A DNA stretch of 64,000 nucleotides from Mycobacterium sp. Root135 (GCF_001426545.1 NZ_LMEZ01000001.1:496967-560966); one strand, 5' to 3'. Shown: positions 19,960-29,824, counted from the stretch's first letter. Program-made: numbers and translations. The notes: generated by a model from the letters alone, not told the origin.

Positions 19960-20285
19960 CGCGGGCCGTACATGATCAGACCCACTCCGAGCAGGCAGAC
20001 CACCGCGCCCGTGACGTCCCAGCGGTCGGGCCGAAAGCCGTCGGCGACCATGCCCCACAGCAGGGAGCCTGCGATGAAGATGCCGCCGTAGGCGGCCAGC
20101 ACGCGCCCGAAGTTCGCGTCGGGCTGGAAGGCCGCCACGAATCCGTAGGCGCCGAGCGCCAGCACCCCGGCGCCGGCCCACAGCCAACCGCGGTGTTCTC
20201 TGATGCCCTGCCAGACCAGCCAGGCGCCACCGATCTCCAGCAGTGCCGCCAAGACGAACAGCACCACGGACTTGAGCACCGTCAC
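19956..20285 (-). CDS. UPF0060/YnfA family small membrane protein
   Basis: A 109-residue four-helix membrane protein containing [57 protein letters not shown] and [12 protein letters not shown], all conserved in UPF0060 (SMR-like). Starts at a GTG that overlaps the TGA of the upstream phosphotransferase gene by 4 bases (GTGA), so translation is probably coupled. Transport substrate unknown. Confidence 0.9.
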   Translation of the reverse strand: MTVLKSVVLFVLAALLEIGGAWLVWQGIREHRGWLWAGAGVLALGAYGFVAAFQPDANFGRVLAAYGGIFIAGSLLWGMVADGFRPDRWDVTGAVVCLLGVGLIMYGPR

Positions 20286-22276
20286 ATCCGGTTCCGGTTC
20301 CATTCGAGCCATCCGACGCCGGTGCGGCCGTCGGTCGTCGTCACGGTGGCCCACGCCCGCGGGAATCTGCTCAGCCGGCCGTCGGGCGAGGTCAGCAGCA
20401 CCGGAGCGTGACCGCGGATCTCGACGGTCGCGGTGAGGTCGCCGGGGGTGAGCTCGAGCGTGGTGCCGACGGGCAACTCGTCGTCGCCGAACGTCTCCCG
20501 GGCGACGACCGTCTGCAGCTCGACGACCTCGCCCGAGCGCTGGACGTACCCGGCGGCCAACGGAGGCGCGCCGGGGATCCGGAGGTCGAGGCCGTGGACG
20601 TGGGTGCCGTCGTCGAGGTGCAGTGCGCTCCAGACCCACTCCATGCCCCACCAGTCCCGCGCCGCCCACGAGTGGTCTCGCTGGCCGGGGACGTCGGTGA
20701 ATTCATATGAACGTCCCTCTGCCCGAACGGTTCCCGACACGGTGCACGGAATCTCGTAGCGGGTCGACAGGCGGTACTGGTACGGCGTGCCGTCGGTGGT
20801 CCACACCAGATCCATCTCGAGGTCGACGGGGCGACCGGAGACCCCCCGAAGGATGTCGGCCGGATCGTCGTAGGCCGCTCCCCTGCCGCGCAGCGTCACC
20901 CGATGTGATTGCAACGGGGCGGTGGTCTCGAATTCGAGTTCGACGCCGTCGGCCTGCACGTGCGTGTGGTCGGCCGGCAGCGGAGCCTCGAAGTCGAGCA
21001 CGGCGATGGTGGGCATGTTCGGCCCGCACAGCAGGGCGTTGACCCAGGCATGGCCCTGATTCGGAATCAGGCCGAGCCGCAACCATCCGCCGACCTCCTG
21101 GCCGGGGTCGACGAAGTCGAAGTACCAGCTCTCGCTCCACAGCGGTTCGTCCGACGGCTCGTGGCGGCCCTCGTCTTCCGGATTGGGCTGCAACGGTTCC
21201 GGATGCGACGGCGACGGCAGCACGGCCAGTGCGTCGGTGTCGAGGACGTGCTGGCAGTGCCGGGCGATCATCGTGACGAACATCCGGTCGCCGCGCTCGG
21301 TGCGCTCGACGAGCATGGGCGACACGATCGACATCATCACCCCGAAGAAACTCTGGCGCCGCACGCCGTCGCGGACGTCGTCGAGGCTCACCGAGGTGTC
21401 GGGTCCGAGCGCGTCGTGGTAGGCGCGCAACAGCGCGTCGACGTGCTCGCGGCGCCGAGCGGCGGGCAGCGCGCACCCCAGGAAGTAGGCGACGTCGGTC
21501 ATCGCGGGCCCCCACGTCACGGTCTGCCAGTCGACCACGGTGAGCGGACGGTCGGCACCCTCCTCGCCGAACAGCATGTTGTCCAAACGGAAGTCGCCGT
21601 GGACCAGTCCCTGCGGTCGGCCTGACGCGGCCTCGGCGGCGAGGTACTCGTCGAATCCCGCGACCAGTCGTTCGCAGACCTCGAGGTGTTCGGGCGCGAC
21701 CTCGTCGCGATATCGGTCGACGAAACCGGCGTACAGGGCGGCCATCAGTCCCTGGTTGAGCGGCGACTCCCGGTTGAGCCACTGGGCGTCCGCGAGGGCG
21801 GCATCGCCGAGCAGCGGGCCGTGCACACGACCGAGCTGGGTCAGCGCCATCGTCGCCTGTTCGACCGAGGCCCCGCCGATCTCGTCGCCGACGACGGCCG
21901 GTGCGGCGTCGCCGAGCAGCAGGTCGAAGGCGCCCGTCGCCGGGTCGTAGGCCGCGTGGTGGCATTCGGAGACCGGCCCGTGCAGCCCAGGCGCGATGTC
22001 GGTGTAGAACCGGACTTCGCGTTCGTAGAGACCCATTGCCAGGCCGGTCTGCCTGCTGCTGGGGTCGGCGGCGGCGACCTTGAGCACCACCGACGCGGGG
22101 CCGTCCTGGCCGTCGGCGTACGTCAGCCCGACGCGATAGCACTCGCTCATCTGTCCCGTGCCGATGCGCTCGACGGTGAAGTCGGTAACCTCCCCCGCAC
22201 CAAGCGTGGCGGTCAGCCAGTCGGCGGTGAGGTCGGAGGGGCGTTCGATCAGGGCGTTGGCGAGGAAGGGTTGCAC
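20282..22276 (-). CDS. Fusion protein: APH-like phosphotransferase plus C-terminal lipocalin/AttH-like domain
   Basis: About 664 residues. The N-terminal half is an aminoglycoside phosphotransferase-like kinase: [19 protein letters not shown] (G-loop), ASVVLKVAA (ATP lysine), catalytic loop [12 protein letters not shown] and metal Asp in LTVVDWQTV. The C-terminal 300 residues, after [22 protein letters not shown], are rich in beta strands and resemble AttH/hydroxyneurosporene-synthase-like folds. Such fusions occur in mycobacteria with unknown small-molecule or lipid substrates. Starts at GTG 22276 or 22285. The stop overlaps the next gene by 4 bases. Confidence 0.8.
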   Translation of the reverse strand: MQPFLANALIERPSDLTADWLTATLGAGEVTDFTVERIGTGQMSECYRVGLTYADGQDGPASVVLKVAAADPSSRQTGLAMGLYEREVRFYTDIAPGLHGPVSECHHAAYDPATGAFDLLLGDAAPAVVGDEIGGASVEQATMALTQLGRVHGPLLGDAALADAQWLNRESPLNQGLMAALYAGFVDRYRDEVAPEHLEVCERLVAGFDEYLAAEAASGRPQGLVHGDFRLDNMLFGEEGADRPLTVVDWQTVTWGPAMTDVAYFLGCALPAARRREHVDALLRAYHDALGPDTSVSLDDVRDGVRRQSFFGVMMSIVSPMLVERTERGDRMFVTMIARHCQHVLDTDALAVLPSPSHPEPLQPNPEDEGRHEPSDEPLWSESWYFDFVDPGQEVGGWLRLGLIPNQGHAWVNALLCGPNMPTIAVLDFEAPLPADHTHVQADGVELEFETTAPLQSHRVTLRGRGAAYDDPADILRGVSGRPVDLEMDLVWTTDGTPYQYRLSTRYEIPCTVSGTVRAEGRSYEFTDVPGQRDHSWAARDWWGMEWVWSALHLDDGTHVHGLDLRIPGAPPLAAGYVQRSGEVVELQTVVARETFGDDELPVGTTLELTPGDLTATVEIRGHAPVLLTSPDGRLSRFPRAWATVTTTDGRTGVGWLEWNRNRM

Positions 22277-22340
22277 GCCGCCCACGCTAGTCAGTGAAAT
22301 TCACCCGAGATGCCGTTTTCGCGGAAAAACTTGACAGGCG

Positions 22341-24284
22341 TCAACTCTGTCCGTGGCAGGCGTCGGACACCGTGGCCGGCACGTCGAGTGAGGGGTTGCG
22401 GTCGAAGAACCCGAACGGCTTGAGCCAGAAGGACACCACGTCGACCGGCATCACCGGCCAATCCTCCGGGCGGGTGATGTGATGAAGGCCGAACACGTAC
22501 CAGAGGACGACGTCGGTGTTCTCGACGGACCGGTTGGCCTTGGTCCATCGCCCAAGTCCGGTGTCCTCGGCCGACTGGTTGACGAATTCACCTGCGGGCC
22601 AACGTTCGTCGGGCGAGTTGGGCGTCACCCAGAGCGTGTGTCCGATCACGTTGGCGCGCTTGAGGACCGGCGAAGCGGGATCGAACATGGCCGGGATCGC
22701 CCCGCCGGGCACCAACTTGTAGGCGGGATGCGTGCCGAGGCCGTTGGTGACGTTGGTGTTGACGACCTTCCACGCCCGCTGGGTGTCGAAGTTGAAGTCC
22801 TGCATTCCCTCGCTCTCGGTGCGCAGGGGGACGTTGCGCGTGACGAGCGACAGTCCGTACGGGTTGTCCGGGCCCATCGGCTCGGCGTAGGACTCCGACA
22901 TGAAGACGGTGTTGTCGGCGCCGTCGACGTCCATGTCGAGCCGCGCCACCAGAAAGTGTTGGTGGAACGGCGCATACGTGCGCTCGTCGACCAGGGTGCC
23001 GTTCGGATTGGGGGCGCCCGCGGCCAGCGGCGTGGTGACCATGATGCCGGTGGCGCGAACCTCGCACTCGATGTTGCCGTCCTGATATAGGCGCCAGTAG
23101 ACCAGGTATTCGTAGTTGGCGACCGTCACGTGGAACGAAATGGTCAGGCGCCGGATTCGGCGCACCTCGGCGCCGGCGTCGTGGTCCACGTGCTTCCACA
23201 GCACGGCGCCGTCCTCCTCGTGGATGCAGATCGCGTTGGTGATGGTGTACGGCTCCCCGGCGCTGTCGTGCATCACGGCGTCGAGGTAGCGGATCTCGCC
23301 GAGGCAGTCGCAGCCCAGTTCCAGGGAGGTCGTCATGAAGCCGAGGCCCCACTCGCCGATGTCGAAGGCGGTGCGGCGGTAGTGGTCGACCGAGGAGTCG
23401 CGGTACGGGACGATCATCTCGGCGAACGACATCCGGTGCGCGACCGAGCGCTCGCGGTCACCGTCGCGGTAGCGCACGGTGTGAAGCGTCATGCCCTCGC
23501 GGTAGTTGAACCCGATGCGCAACGACCAGTTCTGCCACTGCAGCAGGTTGCCGTCCAGGGTGAACGACGGGCCCTCGGGCTGGGTGATGAGCAGCGGCTT
23601 GAGCGGCTCCCGCGTCGACGCCGCGCGAATGCGCTCCGGAACGTGCTTGGGCACGTATTCGCCCATGACGTCCGGGGTTTCGACTCCCCCGTCATCCTCG
23701 ACCCGCAGCACCTCCATGGTGTTCAGGTCGACGACGCAGTGCAGGCCGCTGACCAGATGGGCGTACGGATTGGCGCCGGGCGCGTCCTTGCGCCAGGTGT
23801 CCGACCAACCCAGCCTGCGGTAGCGGAACTCGGCAGGGGCAACCGCGTCGCCGAACGTCCAGGTGTCCATGAAGACGTTGTCGAGATCGGTGATTCCCCG
23901 CTTGGCGAGCGCGGCGATCACGTCGGGGTGCTTGCGCAGAAGCTGGTCGCATTCGACGAACTCGTCGACGGTGAAGTTCGCCTGCACGCCGGGTACGTGA
24001 TCGAACGACTCGACCCGGTCGGCGCTGAGCGAGACGACGCCCTTGTAGGTGGCATTGGCCGATCGGTCCAAGCAGATCGCCGTCGCGCGGCGAGGTGGCA
24101 CGTCGCCGCCGTCTTCGAACCGCCGCAGTTCCTCCTTCGATGGCTCGACCAGTTCGATCGAGGCGAACCGCCACCCCAACCCGGAACCCGACGCCGCGGC
24201 GGCCTCCACCTGGTGCTCGCGGCGCAACACCGCAGCGACAGCGCTGAACTCGTCGGATGACAGTGGATCGAGTGGGTGCGTCAC
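22341..24284 (-). CDS. Copper-containing primary-amine oxidase
   Basis: A 647-residue copper amine oxidase. The topaquinone precursor is Tyr391 in TVANYEY, the catalytic base Asp308 in RRTAFDIGEWG, the copper ligands His440 and His442 in FHQHFLV, and the third ligand His in the C-terminal HHITRPEDWPVMPVD signature. It oxidises primary amines to aldehydes with release of ammonia and hydrogen peroxide, using O2. Starts at a GTG (24284). Likely substrates include putrescine or aromatic amines; a potABCD polyamine importer lies 14 kb away. No signal peptide is visible, so it is probably cytoplasmic. Confidence 0.95.
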   Translation of the reverse strand: MTHPLDPLSSDEFSAVAAVLRREHQVEAAAASGSGLGWRFASIELVEPSKEELRRFEDGGDVPPRRATAICLDRSANATYKGVVSLSADRVESFDHVPGVQANFTVDEFVECDQLLRKHPDVIAALAKRGITDLDNVFMDTWTFGDAVAPAEFRYRRLGWSDTWRKDAPGANPYAHLVSGLHCVVDLNTMEVLRVEDDGGVETPDVMGEYVPKHVPERIRAASTREPLKPLLITQPEGPSFTLDGNLLQWQNWSLRIGFNYREGMTLHTVRYRDGDRERSVAHRMSFAEMIVPYRDSSVDHYRRTAFDIGEWGLGFMTTSLELGCDCLGEIRYLDAVMHDSAGEPYTITNAICIHEEDGAVLWKHVDHDAGAEVRRIRRLTISFHVTVANYEYLVYWRLYQDGNIECEVRATGIMVTTPLAAGAPNPNGTLVDERTYAPFHQHFLVARLDMDVDGADNTVFMSESYAEPMGPDNPYGLSLVTRNVPLRTESEGMQDFNFDTQRAWKVVNTNVTNGLGTHPAYKLVPGGAIPAMFDPASPVLKRANVIGHTLWVTPNSPDERWPAGEFVNQSAEDTGLGRWTKANRSVENTDVVLWYVFGLHHITRPEDWPVMPVDVVSFWLKPFGFFDRNPSLDVPATVSDACHGQS

Positions 24285-24378
24285 CTCACCACTCGACCAC
24301 GTCGACGCAAGGCGCGCGAGAGGATCGCGGGAAACTCGCCCTAGCTTTCCCCGTCGCTTCCCTCGCCCCGTACCGGCC

Positions 24379-25890
24379 TCAGCTCGACGTCAGTGTGAAA
24401 CCCTCCCACGCCTTTCTCCGGTCGGCGTTGGGGTCGTGTTCGAGACGCGAATGACGATCGAAGACCATCACCGCACGCTCGTCGGCGGTGTACCGGGGCC
24501 AGCCGTCACCCGGCGCTCCGGTGCGGCTGAACGAGCGCCATCTGGCCTGCACGTCATTCGACACCCGGCGCGCCGAGCGACGATCGGCGACCGCGGTCAT
24601 CAGTGACCCGAACCGGGTGCGGTAGACGTCGAACACCGCGAACAACTCCGTGGCGTGCGTGGCGCCGAGGCCCGAGAGGTGAAACGTGCGGGGCGCGTAG
24701 TCATAGCGGTAGACGTAGGTCGGGGCGTGCTGCCCGTGCGCGGCGGCGATCTGCCACGCCGCGGTCCCGAAGGCGAAGTCTCCTCCGAGGCGGATGCAGG
24801 CGCTCGGGCTCGGGTAGCCGGGGTAGGCCTTGGTGATTCGCTCCCTCAGTTCGACGTCGGAGTCGGCGAGGAGCAACTCGATCGCCGGCTCCGTCGTCGG
24901 CAGCAGTTGCAGGAACCGGGTGAACAGCCGTCCCTCGTCGCGGTTGGTGCCCACGATGAGCGGCACCCGGTGGGCGGTGCCGTCGCGCATGGCCTGCAAG
25001 GGGTCTTGCGGCAGGAGTTTGGTGCCGTAAGTCGGTCCGACGGGGAAGGCGCCCCGCATCTCCGTCATGCCGAGTCGCATGACGGCATTCAGCGCATCGA
25101 TCAGCTGGGCGGGCCTGGCGTTCATCACAGCGGCAGCCCCATGCTCGGGGGTGGCGCCCAACTCGCGGACGAAGTCGTCGGCAAAGGCGGCCGCGACGTC
25201 GGGTGGTCCCGCCATGCCGCTGGCCGGGCTTTCCGAGATCGCTTGCTGGAAAAAGCCTTTGGCCTCAGGCACGGCCATCAAGGTTGCGACCGCGTGGGCA
25301 CCGGCACTCTCGCCGAAGATGGTCACGTTGTCCGGGTCGCCACCGAATACGGCGGCGTTGTCGCGGACCCACCTCAGGGCCATGACCAGGTCCCGCAGAA
25401 ACAGGTTGTCCTCGATGGGGTGCTCGGGCGTCGAAAGGGCCGAGAGATCCAGGCATCCCAACGCACCCAGCCGATAGTTCACCGAGACGTAGACGCAGCC
25501 GCGCCGGGCCATGGATGCGCCGTCGTAGATCGGGGTGGCCGAGCTGCCGAGGATGTAGCCGCCGCCGTGGATGAAGAACATCACCGGCAGGGGCCCGTCG
25601 TTGCCAGGATTCTCCGGCGCGACCACGTTGAGCGTCAGACAGTCCTCGCTCATCGGCTGGAACTTGCCGAGGCCGAGGAGGGTGTACTTGCGCTCCTGCG
25701 GCGCGCAGTAGGTGAACCCGTGGCAGTAGCGAACCCCTGGCCACGGCTGGACCGGCTGGGGGGCACGCAACCGCAACGGCCCCACGGGTGGGCGGGCATA
25801 CGGGACGGACCGCCAGCGGTGAACCCCGTCGGCGGTGAAACCCTCGATGACTCCACTGTCGACGGTCACGCGAATGGTGCGATCGTGCAT
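24379..25890 (-). CDS. lipT: Type-B carboxylesterase/lipase LipT
   Basis: A 503-residue carboxylesterase family protein. The N-terminal VRYAR-type motif (SVPYARPPVGPLRL), EDCLTLNV, the oxyanion loop FFIHGGGYILGS, the nucleophile Ser195 in GESAGAHA, the acid in GTNRDEGRLF and the His in ATHATEL are all present. It hydrolyses short-chain esters. The adjacency to an LppI-like lipoprotein on the opposite strand matches M. tuberculosis Rv2045c (lipT)-Rv2046 (lppI), which supports the name. No signal peptide. Confidence 0.88.
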   Translation of the reverse strand: MHDRTIRVTVDSGVIEGFTADGVHRWRSVPYARPPVGPLRLRAPQPVQPWPGVRYCHGFTYCAPQERKYTLLGLGKFQPMSEDCLTLNVVAPENPGNDGPLPVMFFIHGGGYILGSSATPIYDGASMARRGCVYVSVNYRLGALGCLDLSALSTPEHPIEDNLFLRDLVMALRWVRDNAAVFGGDPDNVTIFGESAGAHAVATLMAVPEAKGFFQQAISESPASGMAGPPDVAAAFADDFVRELGATPEHGAAAVMNARPAQLIDALNAVMRLGMTEMRGAFPVGPTYGTKLLPQDPLQAMRDGTAHRVPLIVGTNRDEGRLFTRFLQLLPTTEPAIELLLADSDVELRERITKAYPGYPSPSACIRLGGDFAFGTAAWQIAAAHGQHAPTYVYRYDYAPRTFHLSGLGATHATELFAVFDVYRTRFGSLMTAVADRRSARRVSNDVQARWRSFSRTGAPGDGWPRYTADERAVMVFDRHSRLEHDPNADRRKAWEGFTLTSS

Positions 25891-25967
25891 GACCCGACGT
25901 TAGCGAAGAACCGCGCCCCCGACGTGCCTGACGGGCCAGTCGGATTGCGACCGTTACCCTGGGCGAC

Positions 25968-26666
25968 ATGCGAATCGCCCTCCTGGTCGCCGTATCTGCG
26001 CTGCTAGCGGGCTGTTCCGGCGGTACGGACGGGTCAACGGACGGCCCAGGATCCACGTCCTCCACCAGCACGACGAGCAGCCCGCGCCAACCCAGTCCGA
26101 CGTCGACTCGGCTCGTGAAGCCGTCACAGGCGCCCACCGCGGCGCCGCAACGGGGCGCCTCGATCGCCGACGTCATCGGGTGGATCGAGGCCGGAACGCC
26201 GGCCGACGTCGCCGGCTATCACTCGATGACCCGCGGCGCCGACACCACCGACCTTGGTGAGGGCGTCGCGTTCACGACCGCGGGTGGGGTGACCAACTGC
26301 GTCACCAACCGCTATCGGGACGGTGCCTTGGCGTGCCTGGTGAAGCTGACGGATCCGCCACCGCGCCCCGCCGGTGTCGAATCGGCATGGAAGGCCAACT
26401 GGGTCGACTTCACGGGTACGACCGTCGACGTCGGATCGCCACACGGTGACCCGGGCCCGTTCGGTGCCGGCACCGGCTCCGAGCTACCGCCCGGTCAGAC
26501 GCTGGCGTTCGGTAGCTATCGATGCCGCGCCGATGCCGCAGGCGCGTTCTGCGTCGACTACGGCCATCGAACCGCGGTTGCGTTGAGTGCTCGAGGTGTC
26601 GAGCCGTTCGGCTGTCTGAAGACGACGACGCCGCCCGCGGGCATCGGACTGCGTTTCAGCTGCTGA
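25968..26666 (+). CDS. lppI: LppI-like lipoprotein
   Basis: A 232-residue lipoprotein: signal MRIALLVAVSALLAGC with lipobox LAGC (Cys16), then a 45-residue Ser/Thr/Pro linker and a globular domain with four to five cysteines (TNCVT, LACLV, YRCRA, AFCVDY, FGCLK, FSC). Position divergent from lipT matches M. tuberculosis lppI. Function unknown; anchored on the outer face of the membrane. Confidence 0.82.
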   Translation: MRIALLVAVSALLAGCSGGTDGSTDGPGSTSSTSTTSSPRQPSPTSTRLVKPSQAPTAAPQRGASIADVIGWIEAGTPADVAGYHSMTRGADTTDLGEGVAFTTAGGVTNCVTNRYRDGALACLVKLTDPPPRPAGVESAWKANWVDFTGTTVDVGSPHGDPGPFGAGTGSELPPGQTLAFGSYRCRADAAGAFCVDYGHRTAVALSARGVEPFGCLKTTTPPAGIGLRFSC

Positions 26667-27588
26667 CGACTTCCGCGTCGACCCCGTCGGTATCCGACGG
26701 ACCCTTGCGAGCCTTTACCCAGTACATGACGAGATCGTCGGGAACACCGGGCGCCTTCGCCGAAAACAATTGCTTGCGAACGCGTTTGACCGTGATCCCC
26801 AAGGTCTCGAAGGCCTCGTCGGAGATCCCCGCCAGTGTCACGTTGGACACGACCAGCCCGCCCCTGGTCGCGCGATCCATCACTCGCGCCGCCACGTTGA
26901 CGTCGACGCCCAGCCAATCCGACCCGATCCGCTGTGGTCGTCCGGTGTGGATGCCGGCGCGCATCATCGGCGTATAGCCGCCGACCTCAACGGTTTTCAC
27001 CGCGTCCAGGGCCTGCAGCACGGCTCTGACGGCGGTGGCGGGGTCGGCGAAGACCGCCATCGACCCGTCGCCCATTCGCTTGACGATCTGCCCGCCGGCC
27101 TCCAGGAGCGGCGGCTCCGTCACCTGGGTGACCCGCCGCACCAGGGTGAGGGCGGCGTCGTCCCCGGCACGCAGCGACCAGTCCGAGAATCCGACGAGAT
27201 CGGTGAACACCAGAGTCACCTCGCGGTTGGCCGGCTGGCCCGACACGCGCTCGGTCAGTGCCTGCCACACCTGAAGGCCGGCCAGGCTGACCTCGCGTGA
27301 CGCGGCGTGACGGTCCAGGATGCGGTCGGCGGCACGCGCCGCCGCTCGCGGGCCACCGACACCGGCGACGGACAGCGGATCCCCGAAGTCGGGGTCACCG
27401 GGCAGTACTCGACGGGCGCGTCTGACGAAGGCGACGAGGCCGTCGTTGTGGTTGGTGCTCCTCAACCAGCGCAGTGGGCCGCCGCCGCCGCCGTCCTCCT
27501 CGTCGGACCGTTCCTCGAACGATTCGGCATCCACGTCGACCAGACTAGGTGTCGCTCTCGCGGGCAGCCGGAGGCCGGTGCGTTTCAT
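26656..27588 (-). CDS. Class III adenylyl cyclase (Rv1647-like)
   Basis: The 310-residue protein has a low-complexity acidic/glycine N-terminus (EERSDEEDGGGGG) and an AC/GC catalytic domain from about residue 125. Metal Asp is in FTDLVGFSDW; the substrate Lys and second metal Asp are in VKRMGDGSMAVF; the transition-state Asn and Arg are in VDVNVAARV. It makes cAMP from ATP. Gene order (next to tsnR-rplT-rpmI-infC) matches Rv1647. There is no membrane segment. The 3' end overlaps the lppI stop by 11 bases. A cAMP-binding type USP gene lies in the same block at 50.4 kb. Confidence 0.9.
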   Translation of the reverse strand: MKRTGLRLPARATPSLVDVDAESFEERSDEEDGGGGGPLRWLRSTNHNDGLVAFVRRARRVLPGDPDFGDPLSVAGVGGPRAAARAADRILDRHAASREVSLAGLQVWQALTERVSGQPANREVTLVFTDLVGFSDWSLRAGDDAALTLVRRVTQVTEPPLLEAGGQIVKRMGDGSMAVFADPATAVRAVLQALDAVKTVEVGGYTPMMRAGIHTGRPQRIGSDWLGVDVNVAARVMDRATRGGLVVSNVTLAGISDEAFETLGITVKRVRKQLFSAKAPGVPDDLVMYWVKARKGPSDTDGVDAEVVSS

Positions 27589-27823
27589 GCAGGTTTACGT
27601 CGGCGTGGATGGACGACGCACGATCGGGTGACGAAGGCTCCGCGCCGCGGGGCCCTTGTGGACAACGTGCGTTGTCACGAATGCCTTGGGGGTGGGTCAA
27701 GGGTCCCCCACGCGACCGCCGAGGCCTTCCGGTGCACTATGTCCCTGAGGCGCACCACGTTCTCCCTCGCAGGCCTGCGCCCAGCGCGTGGTCGGCACTA
27801 GCCGGAAAGGGCTGCCTGAACAC

Positions 27824-29071
27824 ATGCTCGAATGGTCAGACGTAGACGTCGCCGTGCGCGACGCGGTCCGAGAGTTCGTCGACCGTGAGGTCCGCCCGCA
27901 CGTCGACGATCTGGAGAGCGGCGACATGGCGCCGTACCCGGTCATCCGAAAGTTGTTCTCCACCTTCGGTATCGACGCGATGGCCAAGGAGTCGCTGGAG
28001 AAGCGACTGGCCTCGATGCGCGACGGCGGGGGTACCTCCTCCGGCGGCGGGTCGTCGGGCGGTGGCATGTTCGGCGGCGGCGGTGCGCAGGCCGGCATGG
28101 GGTTCGTGTTGATCAGCGAATTGTGCCGCGTCAGCATGGGTTTGGTCACCGGTGTGGGCGTCAGCCTTGGCCTGACCGTTCCGACGATCGCGTCGCGCGG
28201 CACCCTGGCGCAGCAGGAACGCTGGCTACCCGAGCTCGTCACCTACGAGAAGATCGGCGCCTGGGCCATCACCGAGCCGGACTCGGGCTCCGACGCCTTC
28301 GGTGGCATGAAGTCCTACGTGGTGCGCGACGGCGACGGGTACGTCCTCAACGGACAGAAGACGTTCATCACCAACGGTCCCGACGCCGACGTGACGGTGG
28401 TCTACGCCAAGCTGGACGAGAAGGACGGCGCCGACAAGCGCGACCGCAAGGTGCTGACGTTCGTGCTCGACAAGGGCATGGAAGGCTTCGTTCAGTCGAA
28501 GCCGTTCCGCAAGATGGGCATTCACAGCTCGCGGACCGGTGAGTTGTTCTTCGACAACGTGCGCTTGGGCCGCGATCGGTTGCTTGGCGAGACCGAGCAC
28601 AACGACAAGGGCGACGGTCGCGACAGCGCCCGCTCCAACTTCTCTGCCGAACGCATCGGTGTCGCCGCGATGGCACTCGGCGTGATCGAGGAATGTCTGC
28701 GGCTGTGCGTCGACTACGCGAAGTCACGCAGGCTGTGGGGCCAGGAGATCGGCCAGTTCCAACTGATTCAGCTCAAGCTGGCGAGTATGGAGGTGGCCCG
28801 AATCAACGTGCGCAACATGCTGTTTCGGGCCATCGAAGCCGCCCAGACGGGTACGCAGATCTCGCTGCCAGAGGCCTCGGCGATGAAGTGGTACTGCTCG
28901 CAGGCGGCGACCGACGTCGCGATGGAGGCCGTTCAGGTCTTCGGCGGCAACGGTTACATGACCGAGTACCGCGTCGAGCAACTGGCCCGCGACGCCAAGT
29001 CGCTGATGATCTACGCGGGCAGCAACGAAGTCCAGATCACCCACGTGGCCCGCGGACTGCTCAGCGGCTAG
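27824..29071 (+). CDS. Acyl-CoA dehydrogenase with glycine-rich insert
   Basis: A 415-residue acyl-CoA dehydrogenase: AITEPDSGSDAFG, LNGQKTFITNG, RRLWGQEIGQFQLIQLKLA and GGNGYMTEY. Two oddities. First, residues 68-91 are a Gly/Ser-rich loop not usual in the family. Second, the C-terminal motif reads YAGSNEVQ, so the MCAD-position catalytic Glu is Ala (398); a Glu in SAERIGVAA (276) sits where isovaleryl-CoA dehydrogenase has its base. An IVD-like activity on branched or short substrates is possible. The ATG at 27824 is used, with GGAAAGG about 14 bases upstream. It converges on tsnR with an 11-base overlap. Confidence 0.92.
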   Translation: MLEWSDVDVAVRDAVREFVDREVRPHVDDLESGDMAPYPVIRKLFSTFGIDAMAKESLEKRLASMRDGGGTSSGGGSSGGGMFGGGGAQAGMGFVLISELCRVSMGLVTGVGVSLGLTVPTIASRGTLAQQERWLPELVTYEKIGAWAITEPDSGSDAFGGMKSYVVRDGDGYVLNGQKTFITNGPDADVTVVYAKLDEKDGADKRDRKVLTFVLDKGMEGFVQSKPFRKMGIHSSRTGELFFDNVRLGRDRLLGETEHNDKGDGRDSARSNFSAERIGVAAMALGVIEECLRLCVDYAKSRRLWGQEIGQFQLIQLKLASMEVARINVRNMLFRAIEAAQTGTQISLPEASAMKWYCSQAATDVAMEAVQVFGGNGYMTEYRVEQLARDAKSLMIYAGSNEVQITHVARGLLSG

Positions 29072-29822
29072 CCCGCGAACTCTGATACAGGCAGATCGCA
29101 GCTGCCGCAGCGACGTTGAGGCTCTCGGCGCTTCCCGCCATCGGGATGCGCACGCGGGCGTCGGCGAGGGCGGCCACGTCGTCGGACAGCCCGTGCGCTT
29201 CGGGGCCGAACAGCCACGCCGTCGGCACCGACAGGTCGGCGTCCTCGAGGGACGTCTCGCCGTCGAGCGTCGTGGCGAGGACCCGCAGCCCGGCGGCTCT
29301 CAGCGCGTCTACCAGCTCGGCGGTGTCGGGCATCTCCAGCACCGGCACTCCGAAGATGCTGCCGGCGGAGGCCCGCAGGCACTTCGCGTTGTAGGGGTCG
29401 ACTCCATCGCCGGACAGCACGAGCGCGTCGGCCCCCATCGCATCGGCCAGCCGGATCAGCGTGCCCGCATTGCCGGGATCGGCGGTGTCGACGGCGACGG
29501 CCACCAGCCGCGGCGCCGACAGCACGTCGGCCGGCAACGCCTCGGGCATCCGGCAGACCGCCACGAGCCCGACGGGAGTGACGGTGTCCGACAACGCCTT
29601 TGCGGCGCGCTCGGTGACCAGCTGAACCGGGACGTCGACCAGTAGATCACCGAACCGCTCGGCGGCCGCCTCGGTGACGAAGACCTCGTCTACGAGACCA
29701 CGCCGCAACGCGGACTCGACGAGGTTGGCACCTTCGGCGAGAAAGCGTGCGGCGTGGCGGCGTCCAATCGGACGCTGCAGCTTGATTGCCGCAGCTACCC
29801 GATTGGACTTCTCGGTGAGCAG
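29061..29822 (-). CDS. tsnR: SpoU/TrmH family 23S rRNA/tRNA 2'-O-methyltransferase (TsnR-like)
   Basis: About 253 residues. The N-terminal substrate-binding part (RRHAARFLAEGANLVESAL) is followed by a SPOUT knot domain with the motifs AVDTADPGNAGTLIRLADAMGAD, WLFGPEAHGLS and IPMAGSAESLNVAAAAAICLY. It would methylate a ribose in rRNA using SAM. No ATG, GTG or TTG is available near the natural N-terminus: the frame begins at CTG CTC ACC GAG two bases after the rplT stop, where relatives have MLTE or VLTE. A CTG start (29822) coupled to rplT is inferred. It is last in infC-rpmI-rplT-tsnR. Confidence 0.88.
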   Translation of the reverse strand: MLTEKSNRVAAAIKLQRPIGRRHAARFLAEGANLVESALRRGLVDEVFVTEAAAERFGDLLVDVPVQLVTERAAKALSDTVTPVGLVAVCRMPEALPADVLSAPRLVAVAVDTADPGNAGTLIRLADAMGADALVLSGDGVDPYNAKCLRASAGSIFGVPVLEMPDTAELVDALRAAGLRVLATTLDGETSLEDADLSVPTAWLFGPEAHGLSDDVAALADARVRIPMAGSAESLNVAAAAAICLYQSSRASR

Positions 29823-29824
29823 TG

